Assembly: GCA_004014935.1 (NCBI GenBank)
Contig: CP025326.1
Location: forward strand, 1,178,001 to 1,242,000
Direction: 5' to 3'
Source of the DNA: Saccharomycopsis malanga
Taxonomy: Eukaryota > Ascomycota > Saccharomycetes > Ascoideales > Saccharomycopsidaceae
Length of the DNA stretch: 64,000 nucleotides
Shown: piece after piece, positions 28,850 to 38,500 of the stretch
Layout of the letters: every line of letters begins with the position of its first letter
How positions within the stretch are numbered: the first letter of the stretch is position 1
Made by a program: the position numbers and the translations under genes
The notes under the pieces: model-generated
Told to the model about the DNA's origin: nothing
What the model saw: the letters and a program-made list of their open reading frames with translations, nothing else
Database searches by the model: none

Positions 28850-29306
28850 TTTTTATGTATTTTTATCACACCAATATTGTATAATATAATATTAATAATA
28901 ATAATAATATCTTATATTTCAAGCCCAGCACATATCAGTTGCGTATATACGCACTATATCTAAGGGGACTTGGTAAAGCCCAATTATATCCTGTTGATCA
29001 TAATCTGATCATAATCTGACCATAATCTGACCATAATCATATATCGTTATCTTCTCATCCAATTAGTTGGAAAGTAAGAATTAGACTTTCGTCTAGATTG
29101 TGTTTCAGACGGTTGCAGTTGCCTGTTAAATCACGTTCAGCATCGTAAAAAGCAGCGAGTAAAGTGTTCGATTCTCTTCTTCGAGGGTACTATCTGCTAA
29201 ATTATCCTGCCTGGTCTTTTTTCTCTTCTTCCAGAGCACTGGCCACTGAACCATATGGCCCAGCGGCCATATTGTATAATATAAAAGGAAAAAAAAATTA
29301 TCTATT
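28850..29306. other. Convergent intergenic region filled by SINE-like copy B
   Basis: The gap between TFC7 and OAR1 3' ends is almost entirely the SINE copy and its two target duplications (28874-28889, 29269-29284). Only about 24 bases remain on the TFC7 side and 22 on the OAR1 side, so the 3' ends of both mRNAs probably fall in the element. Confidence 0.8.
28890..29268 (-). mobile_element. SINE-like retroelement, full-length copy B
   Basis: 379 bp on the minus strand, starting GGCCGCTGGGCC exactly as copy A does. A perfect 16-bp direct repeat ATATTGTATAATATAA flanks it (28874-28889 and 29269-29284). On the minus strand it reads head with A box (TGGTTCAGTGG), AGTGCTCTGGAAGAAGAG, GACCAGGCAGGATAAT, GAATCGAACAC (B-box position), a body with GATGCTGAACGTGATT, and a 3' end GGGCTTGAAATATAAG followed by an (ATT)n tail. 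The body includes a small TGATCATAATC / TGACCATAATC tandem repeat (about 29000-29035) that accounts for part of the length difference from copy A. Confidence 0.82.
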
Positions 29307-30170
29307 TCACAAATGGTACCCATTATCAACTTCGAGGATAGTTCCTGTAACATGTTTTGCTGTAACAAGATACATTATTGCATCGGCAATGGCTTCTTTG
29401 CTGACACCATTATCTGTTTTAAGAGGCGTACTGAATCCACTTTTAATAGATTCTAGCAGTCCCATTTCAGTTTCTGCAACCAACCCAGGGCTTACGCAGT
29501 TTACTCTTACACCTAATGAGCCCAATTCTATGCTCAATGCTTTAGTAAAAGCGTTCAACCCGCCTTTGGTGGCAGAGTAAACAACAGTGCCTTTAATAGC
29601 ACGTTCACCCAAACAGGAGGACACGTTAATAATGGTACGGTTTGCATGTTTCAATGATGGGCGGAGCATAATCTTGAGTAATTTTTGCGAAAGCATGATA
29701 GGTCCAGTAAGGTTTGTTGAAATGATTTTATCAATTGTTTCTGATTTTGTAGAAAGAAGTAAACTTGATTGCATCATTCCAGCACAATTTATCAAAATAT
29801 TAGTTTTGTTCAACAACTCGTAAGCCTGTGGGCCAAATTCGTTGCTTGTATTTTCCCCGTTAAATGTCTTTCTTTTGGCTGCGAATCTTGTATTGATCTC
29901 TTGTAAATTCCCAACATCGCATTGGATAAAACTATGCCGCTGAGTGTCATTGATAACTGGTAAGTTTAACGAATTTTGACGGAGAACCTCGCCGTTTCTT
30001 GAACATAATATAACGTTACATCCTTCTTGTGCTAATCTTTGAGAAAGTGATAATCCGAGCCCTCTTGATCCTCCAGTAACTAACGCTGTATTGTTATCGA
30101 GAATTCCTGATCGTAGACTAGTAGAATGAAACATTCTCAGAAGATATGGAAGTCTTTCTTTCGAAAACAT
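29307..30170 (-). CDS. OAR1: Mitochondrial 3-oxoacyl-[acyl-carrier-protein] reductase
   Basis: 287 residues, short-chain dehydrogenase fold. The NADPH-binding TGGSRGLG is at 32-39, NCAG in the middle, and the catalytic Y-S-A-T-K motif is followed by GGLNAFTKALSIELGSLGVRVNCVSPGLV. A 20-residue N-terminus rich in Arg, Leu and Ser without acidic residues after position 5 suits mitochondrial import. Length and motifs match yeast Oar1 (278 aa), the ketoacyl-ACP reductase of mitochondrial type II fatty-acid synthesis, which supplies the octanoyl precursor of lipoate and so ties to LAT1 in this window. An alternative start is Met13. Confidence 0.85.
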   Translation of the reverse strand: MFSKERLPYLLRMFHSTSLRSGILDNNTALVTGGSRGLGLSLSQRLAQEGCNVILCSRNGEVLRQNSLNLPVINDTQRHSFIQCDVGNLQEINTRFAAKRKTFNGENTSNEFGPQAYELLNKTNILINCAGMMQSSLLLSTKSETIDKIISTNLTGPIMLSQKLLKIMLRPSLKHANRTIINVSSCLGERAIKGTVVYSATKGGLNAFTKALSIELGSLGVRVNCVSPGLVAETEMGLLESIKSGFSTPLKTDNGVSKEAIADAIMYLVTAKHVTGTILEVDNGYHL

Positions 30171-30650
30171 TGTTCAAATAGATTCGGCTTCAGCAACTTT
30201 CCAAAGCAACCTCGTTCTTAATTGGTAAGAGCTCAGATATCTAGTTTAAATACTATTTTGTAATGATGATCCAGCCAGATTTGAAATATTTCGTTTTTTC
30301 AGTCAGTGCGTCCGCACGTTCTCGACAACGTTAGTTATATAAGATGATTATATAAACGATATATAGGTTGTCTGTTACTTTTACCATGAAAAGGTAGTTC
30401 TAGATGATATGATTAATTTGTAAACTATGTGAGAGTCGTTGTGACTGTACAAATTTCCAAAGCCCTTTTATAGATGAACATTGCTTATTATATCAAGTAG
30501 TTATCAAAACTACCTGCCTATTCTTTTCTATTAAAATCAAATAATAATAACAATGTTTATTGTGTTACATTTTGTACAATACACTAACGGATCTATAATC
30601 AACACTACAACATAAAAATAAATTCCAATCAAACTTCTATTATGCTACAA
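30171..30650. other. Intergenic region between BUD22 and OAR1
   Basis: 480 bases, AT-rich; no gene or repeat is seen. It serves as OAR1 promoter and BUD22 3' UTR. Confidence 0.6.
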
Positions 30651-32135
30651 TCAATCAAACTTAACCTTCTTACCCTTAAAACCCACCTTAGTAAGCTCCT
30701 CTGCCTTTCTCTTAGCAATCCACGAAGGATGAAGTGGTTTGTCCTCATTATTCTCCTTCTTCTTATCACCAAAACCACTCTTTCTGGTAGTGCCCAAAGG
30801 AGTATTGTTGGCATTGGCCTTGTCTCCACCAGAAGCTTCTAAAGCTTTTTGTTTGGCTCCTCTCTTACGAACTCTCTCCTCATATTCAAGACGTTTGCGT
30901 TCTCTTTCTGATCTTACTCTTTCTTCTTCTTTTTTCACATGGTTAGCATTTCTACCAAACTTTTGTTCCCAAATCTTTTGTCTAGCACGCTGTCCACGAC
31001 GGTTTTTTCTAGGTTTGACAATATTCTGTAACACTTCATCCTTCTCATCGTCAGAAGCTTCGGATTCAGATCCACCGGAGAAATAGCCTGCTTGTAAAGC
31101 AGGCAAAACAACCTTTTCTTTCTTATCTTTTTTTTCTTTCTCCTTTTTTTCTTTCTTAGCTTTCTTCTTCTTATCATCACCAAAATCAAAGAAATCATCT
31201 TCTTGTGAACTTTCCTCTTCACCTTCACTTGGCTCTTCGTCTGTTACCTGATTGTAATTTATATCTGGATGTGCTCTGACTTCTTCATCTGACTCTGCTT
31301 CAGACGCTATCACCAAATCATCGTACATTGAATAATCTTCTTCACCATCCACCACATCGAAATCTTGCTTTCTACCTTCTGCTACATCAATTGTATCCAT
31401 ATTTTTTTCCAAATTTTCCTCGTCACTATAGTCTTCACTTTCGCTCTCACTTTCACTGTCATTCTCGCTTTCGCTTTCACTTTCACTCTCGTCCTCTTGT
31501 TCCTTATTCTTTCTTTTATCGAGCCCTTCAACTGGCTTTTTCTTCACTGGACCCTTTACGATTTTTAGACTCGATTCACAACGGTCAACCTTCTCCAGAA
31601 CAAGTTGGAACAACTTTGACAATACCTTTCTAGTCTCCCCATCGGCATCTCTATAAAACTTTGAAGAGTTATTATTACTACCTTTATTCTGGACACCTTC
31701 TTTCACCCAGTCAGGAATATATTCTGGTACGTTATTTTTCAACTGAAATATTTTTTCTGCAAACTTCACAGTCTTTTGATGGGCAATCTGATCAAGTGCC
31801 TCTTCGGTAAACTTTTCATCCAAAATCTGTAGCTCTGTTTTCGAGCTATCATCTTCTTTCTTCTTCAGTTTGGCCTGTAGTTTTCTAGCTTCGAGTTTCT
31901 TTGCTTTTTTCAACGACCGTGTCAACACATCCACACAATGATGAATTTTTTTCGCAAGTATAAATGTCTGTAGCTCTAATATCTCCTGTTCAGCCTCTTT
32001 TTCAGTAGGGAATAGATTCTTTCGTTTCAACGAAATTACAATCTCTTTAGTCTTGGTATATCTAGGCTTTTGATCTTGATGAAGCCCATGTTCCAATATA
32101 TCAAGCCTTAAAAGCCCACTGTTCTTCTGCTTCAT
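30651..32135 (-). CDS. BUD22: Bud22-like ribosome biogenesis protein
   Basis: 494 residues from the ATG at 32135; the frame stays open further upstream but with no other ATG. The N-terminus LLRLDILEHGLHQDQKPRYTKTKEIV, then the helical K-K-I-H-H-C-V-D-V-L segment, match Bud22. The centre is an acidic, Ser/Glu-rich run (ESESESENDSESESESED), followed by Lys-rich coils. The C-terminal block (RRGQRARQKIWEQKFGRNANHVKKEEERVRSERERKRLEYE ... LHPSWIAKRKAEE) is the conserved family signature. Length matches S. cerevisiae Bud22 (519 aa). It acts in the nucleolus in 18S rRNA maturation and the 40S subunit. Confidence 0.87.
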   Translation of the reverse strand: MKQKNSGLLRLDILEHGLHQDQKPRYTKTKEIVISLKRKNLFPTEKEAEQEILELQTFILAKKIHHCVDVLTRSLKKAKKLEARKLQAKLKKKEDDSSKTELQILDEKFTEEALDQIAHQKTVKFAEKIFQLKNNVPEYIPDWVKEGVQNKGSNNNSSKFYRDADGETRKVLSKLFQLVLEKVDRCESSLKIVKGPVKKKPVEGLDKRKNKEQEDESESESESENDSESESESEDYSDEENLEKNMDTIDVAEGRKQDFDVVDGEEDYSMYDDLVIASEAESDEEVRAHPDINYNQVTDEEPSEGEEESSQEDDFFDFGDDKKKKAKKEKKEKEKKDKKEKVVLPALQAGYFSGGSESEASDDEKDEVLQNIVKPRKNRRGQRARQKIWEQKFGRNANHVKKEEERVRSERERKRLEYEERVRKRGAKQKALEASGGDKANANNTPLGTTRKSGFGDKKKENNEDKPLHPSWIAKRKAEELTKVGFKGKKVKFD

Positions 32136-32598
32136 AATGTGTGATCTAACTATACCGCAGTTCAATGAAAAAACTCTTTGCTCTTTAGATTTCACTCAGA
32201 GATATTACCATTTAATAGGTGATGAGATTGTAGTAGTATAAAAAATTTCGAAAAAAAAAATTCTGCAGGATTGCGCGCAGAATTGCATTCAGAAGCATAT
32301 AGTTGCATGATTTGGCAGGGATAAATCTAAAGAGTTTTATTATCAATTGAAGACCAGAAGAAGAGGATATATTGGTAAACTCTGTAATGCGTAGAGTAAT
32401 TAATATGTTGCAAAACAGTATATGATGAAAAGAAAGCAAGACTGAGCCATTAGACAATGCCTACACGATTGTAAAAAACAAGTAAATGAAGCCGTAAATC
32501 TATCAAGAAAAACATGGGCGAAGACTATATCATAAAAATCATAAGTAATACATTTGAGAAAATTGAAAAGTCGGAAAAGTGAGAGAAAGGGGAGCAGC
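32136..32598. other. Intergenic region between TAO3 and BUD22
   Basis: 463 bases, AT-rich; nothing recognisable beyond A-tracts. Confidence 0.6.
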
Positions 32599-35500
32599 CT
32601 AATAGTTGTAGTTGTTATAGCTATTACTGTTATAAGGATCTAGCCTGTATGATGTATTGGAATCTGTTCTGTCCAATCCATCGTTAATAAAGTTGTTGAT
32701 TCTAGATGTTTCTGTAGATAAAGAACGGTCGTGGTAGCCCATATTGTCTGAATCGGAGGAGTGCATCTCGCCATTGTCGGCCTCAAAGAAGGATTCAAAG
32801 TAATTCAAGGTGGCATACATATTGTTAATGGACCGTTTCTCTGGATTTTCGTCGTAAAAGTGCACTTCTTCTTCTCTTTCATCAACGTGAAATTGGATGT
32901 TACCGTCTGGCAAAGCGTCGGGTCCTTGTTGGTCCTCCACTCTTTGGCAGCTAAGATAAACAGCATGGACGTTATTGCGGGTGGTAGCTGCTGTTACTGC
33001 TGGCATTGGGATAGACCAGCCACTGTCATCAGGAACGCCAAACAAGGTGGCGATTTTCTCGTACTCTTTACGGAGGGTGCGGTTACCTAAACTTAATCGT
33101 ATGAAATCCTTATCAAGCTGGCTTCCGGAAATGTTGTCGGTTTCGTCAAGAACTTCCAATGCTTTTTCCGAGAACTCTGTCAACAAGAGTCTTAATAGTG
33201 GAGAAAGCAAATCTGCGCCTACGCCTTGGAACTCTTCTCTGGTAAGATCGATAAGAGGGAAAAGATATTTCAACAATTCTAGGGTTTCCAACTTGAGCCA
33301 TTTGATTTTGTTCATCAATAAACCTAACAAGAACACCAAGCACTGTGATTGATATTCGGGGAAATAAGACTCCTTGATCAAATATAATGCCTGACTGATG
33401 AAATCTTCCTTTTTGCGAAACTTGTTGTTGGCTAATGAAAGCACGATTCTGGAGATGCCATGCTGACCAGCAGCCAATGCCATCTCGCTGAGAATACTGG
33501 CAGCCTCTTTAATTTCTGCGGTAAAATTCTGTTTTTCCAAGGCGTGCAAGAATCTAGGAATGTTCACCAAAAACGCCAACAACAATCGGGAAGGGCCGGC
33601 AATCACATCGCTGGGTTCAAGTTGGTTCAATCGGTCTAACAATTTCAAGCTTGGTTCGTAAGCATTAGACGATCTCAATCCGATCATCACGATTGTCTGG
33701 AGCCCTTCAAACTTACCTTCCCAATTAGTAGGAAATGTGGAGATCAAACAACTGATGGTATCGGCAGAGTTGAGGTCTATTTTTGAAATGAATTTGGAGA
33801 TGATGGAAATCACCTCTACAAATTCTTTTTCATGGATAGTGCTCAAACAAGCAACAGCAGACCAGAACAATTGGGGAAACGAAATCAATTGTTCAGCACT
33901 GAGTTCTGCAGTTATGGCATTCAAACTCATGAGGATTTGCATTGCAAATCCTTGGATATCGGGACCAGGGTCAGAAACAGTGTTGGACAATCGATGTAAC
34001 ATGTCTCTTAACATGTTTTGGTCCAAAAACGATAAAAGACTACGGAAAGCCTGGAACGAGCGACAAGCAATGTGTCGCACAGAACAGGTGGTGGCCCATA
34101 CTAGGGTTGTTCTGCTCCATTCTTGCTGTAAAGTGGCATAATGAGGGGTTAGCACCTCAAGAACAACCCGGATCAATTGGTCCATGTTTTTAGGGGTTCG
34201 AGCACCGCTGCGGTCATTGTTCAAATCATCGTATGTCCAGACGTTCTTGATATCATGCTTACGCAATGTATCTATGGTATTAATGGCTTGTGGGTTATCG
34301 TATGCTAGCTCATGCACTACGGTACAAAGCAATTCCACGGAATGGGTGTTGACTATTGCCAAGTAGTGGTCAAGAAGAACAAAGGAGATGTTCAATAGTA
34401 ATGGCAAGTGTTGCACAATGACGTCTTTTTGCAGCGGGCCCATCTTCAACAAGTCGACGAGAAATATTGTGGAAAGCTGACCTAACGAGAACATGTCACG
34501 TTCATCAACCTCAGGCAACGAATGAACATAGGGGAACCGGTTGACATTACGTACAGGCTCAATTGATTTGTATTCTGGTGGGATCATGGCTTTAGGATTG
34601 ATGTTACTTATCAATGTGTCAATGACAGAAGGATGGGATTTGCAGACATAATTGATGATCTGTTTGGTGGATTCTACAAGAGCAGAATTTCTTTTATAAA
34701 GACAAATGGAAAATATGAATTCTACAATGGTTATTGCGTTGGTTTCCGGATTGGCAGCCACAAGAGCTGTCCATAAAGACTCCACCTCCAGGGAAAACCG
34801 GTCACCATACTTTTCAGTGAGCTCAATCATGTTGTTCAAAACCATTTCCAACACAGGATCTGCAGGAGTGCTGCGATACGTGTGGTCATACTCCGGACGG
34901 GTCAACGTCACGGTGTTGATCCAAGGAAGTAAAATACCCAAAACATCCTTCTTGGACTCATGGCCAACTCGGTATAAATGCAAGGTCAATAGGGATATCA
35001 CATGATACTTCTCTTTTGAATATGAGATGGAGAACTTGTGGGAAATGTCCACAGCAGCCTTTTTGTATATGGATTTGGCTGTGGAGCAGACGCGTTCCAT
35101 GAGTTCTTCTAACAAAAGATTTCCATGGAACCGTTTCTCAATATAAACTAACAATTTTCCAGCCATCTTGCGAGTTTCCAACGAAGACGAACACACCGCA
35201 TATAGTGCCAACACAAGAATCTCGTACATTTCGCAATTATAGTCGTCGTTCTCCAACAAGGCCTCGCAGACCGGAATAAAGTAACTTTCGCCAGTTTTGC
35301 TGTTTTTGTGCGGAGAATAGAATTGTTTGACAGCCTGGTCAAAGATGGTTTTCTCACGGTTAAAAGCTAACAAGTTCTTGAGTCCTTTGCGACCAAGTTT
35401 ATGGAGAATATCGTTTGACGTGTCAAACAAAGCTTTAATCCATGAAATAAGCGACCCGTGGTCCATTGCCATCACCACATATGTCTTGTCACCTTTTATG

Positions 35501-38500
35501 GTGTGGCATATGGCACCGGAACACAACGTGGCCATCGAACTGATGGCAGAGTATTCCAATGCGGTTTTCTCCAACTCGATGGCTGCGCTGAATGTAGGAA
35601 TGTTGGCATATTTCCGGTTCAGTTTCATGGCTTGATACCGTTGTTTGGCCACCTGCGAAGAAACACCATAGCCACACCATTCTTCCAAAAAGGTGAAACA
35701 TCCCAGCCGAGCTTCAAAGGGAAACCATTTGTCTGGCGTGGACGTCTTCTGTACACCAATAAACACATTCTCTAGCAATCCACAGAAATACCGACGAAGT
35801 TTCTGATATTCAAACGCTTCCTGGACACCCGATGCCCCAAGGAACAGTCTCACAGTCTTGACATAGGACACCATCTCCGAAAGCACCCTGCTATCGGAGT
35901 ATATTGATTCGTCGGCGAGAAACCTTGATGTCGCATGAAGAATACGTGTTACCTCGATTCTCATCCGCATGCTGCTTTCATTGACAGAACCTGCTTTGAT
36001 TTCGGTGTCCCAATTCGCTCTGATAGGCTGTACCACTTCCACAAGTGCTTTGAAGATGTTGATGTTGATACAACTCAATCCAGAGTGGATTGCGTCTGTG
36101 ATTAACGGCTGTTCGGTGCTCAACAACGGAATTACTAGTTTGAACACCGACCGTGCAGAGCTGATTGTGTATGACGGAGCATTGCGACTGAGCTGACTCC
36201 ACACTTTTCGTTGCTGTGTAAGCACAATTGCGTTGGTCACCGGTAGCTCCTGGTTACTAGTGGATGTCAACGAAGTACATGCTACAATTAAAAACAATTT
36301 CCATTGTTCTATCAACACCTCTGGCTGTGTGTCCAAAACAGCGTTGGTACTGTTGAAGAAAAGCTTGCTAGATGCCCCAGAAGCAAAGCCGGTGTTCTTG
36401 GGCTTCGAGTCAGCAAACTCAGACACATATTCATGGATTTGGATCAAACGGACACACACAATAGACCTACATAATGCCATAGTGACAGGACTTTTTTCAA
36501 AGATGATGGTTAATAGTTTTGGAAACGCTTTGAACCATAATGTGAGTTCCACTCCATAATCTGCCTCTGCAAGTTTCACCAACAAATCCTTACGGTTCTT
36601 AGATTTAAGAGCAGCTAGTTTCTTGCGCTCAGGCATACTGAGCTGCAATTTCAACGAATTGATCAAATCAAAAAACGGAACCGTTTCCAATATATGAATC
36701 AACCGGGTATCTGGAGAAACCTTTTTGTTAGTGTCAAAGTCACCTCTGTTGATCAACGGACTGTTTTTGTTCCCCCATTCATATATAGCATCGTCAAACT
36801 TGGGCACAATCTTCAATATCTCCACTGCAAGACGTCTAATAGCAGTGCTTCTAGAACATAGGAAAAACAACCCGTTGCCCTCCACCTGTTCTATCGTGGC
36901 CACAATATTATTGAGTTCGATATCTTTGTTTTCGTCCGCCTCATCTTTCCCCAGACCAGCATCTTTAGCCTTTGTATTGGCCATATTCATCTTGAAATTA
37001 CCATTCAATATATAAAAGTCGTCGCCGTCTTTCTGTAGCTTCTCTGTGTTTTCAGAACGGTCTTGTTTCAAAAAGTTGTACCATGACACTAATAATTCGT
37101 AATATATCCTCAACAAACTCTGATATTGTTCAGATGACGACGTGAGAAAACTTGAGCTATACTTCACAGAAGCACTGGTTTCCTCGTTAAAATTAAAGGC
37201 AAACTTGGCATAAGTGGAAATCAACAAACCGGCGTTTTTCTTGCTACACAACTTTTTCAAGGTTCTCACCGCAGCTTTCGATATCTTAGGGTTGTCGTGT
37301 ACAGAGTTTCTAGTCAATATTTCAACGAGTTTCTTGTATGGAATCACATTGGATATTTGATAAAACCAAGGGATCGATTCGGCCAACTTTTCAAACAAAT
37401 CAATATTCAACTGTTTCTTGGTATGTTGCGTGGAGTCTGAAAAGTAATGGAATGAACTGAATGGAGATTTGGATGCCAAAAACAGAGGAGAAATTGCAGA
37501 CGTTGGACTCGACTCATTATTCTGACTGGCATTGGCAGAAATCACTCCAGGAGACGACCACATGGTGGCACCTATTTCTTGGTCCAAAAGTAAAAACAAC
37601 CGGCAAAAATAGTTGGAGATTTCTTCATGATATAAGATGTCTGTCTGATTGACATTCTTGGTGTTTAGAACCTCTTTAATATTTACCGTGTTGAAGTTGG
37701 TGTCAGGAACGTCAAAAGCACTGCCGATGAAAGCGTTTGTAGGATACTGTGGCCGGGTGCTGGTTATCAAGTCGTTGAGTAAAAATATGTAGGATTTGAG
37801 TACAATGATGAGTTTCTCCTGTGCAAGGCCGTCCAAACTGACACTGTTGAACGATTGTTTTATCAACGGAAGAAGAAGCGATTCCATAGTGTAGTTGATA
37901 TTGGAGTAGCCTATGGAGCGTAGCAAAGTCACCAATGGTTTCAACAATTCCAAATCGTAAACAATCCATTGCTGTTTCTTGTTGCTTGGGAAGAATAACA
38001 ATTTGAAAATTGAATCTAGTTTTTTGGTGGTTTTGTTGAGTGACTCGGTGCATCTGAAGATATACGTCCAAATTAACCGGGAAAGCGATTTGATAAGAAT
38101 GACTTTAGAGCTGTTCACCTGTTTTTCGTTTAGCGTGGCAGAAAATGATTGGTAGTCGTTCGCGTCTTTTATACTAGCTTTATACAATCTGTTGGAAAGA
38201 TTATACTCTATGAGATCAAACCAGTTGTCATAAAAGATGTTTGCAGGAGATACTGATAAACAAACACACATTAAAGTGAAAGCATTGTCCCAATATTTGT
38301 GTTTATCTATAATAGTGTTAACTTTTTTCAAAATGGTTTTCATAACATCAATCCAGCCAGGCAAGTCAGTCTCTGCACTCAAAACCCCACATAACGGCAA
38401 CAATAACTCAGAAAGCGTTTCACAGTAGCTGTTGATCATCATGTAAGAGTTTGTTCTGTGGAAAAACTTACCTACGGAGGAGAGAAATCCGCAGCTTTCC

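Noticed and set aside
32136-32195. N-terminal extension of BUD22
   Set aside because: It starts at GTG; the ATG at 32135 precedes the conserved LLRLDILEHG block.
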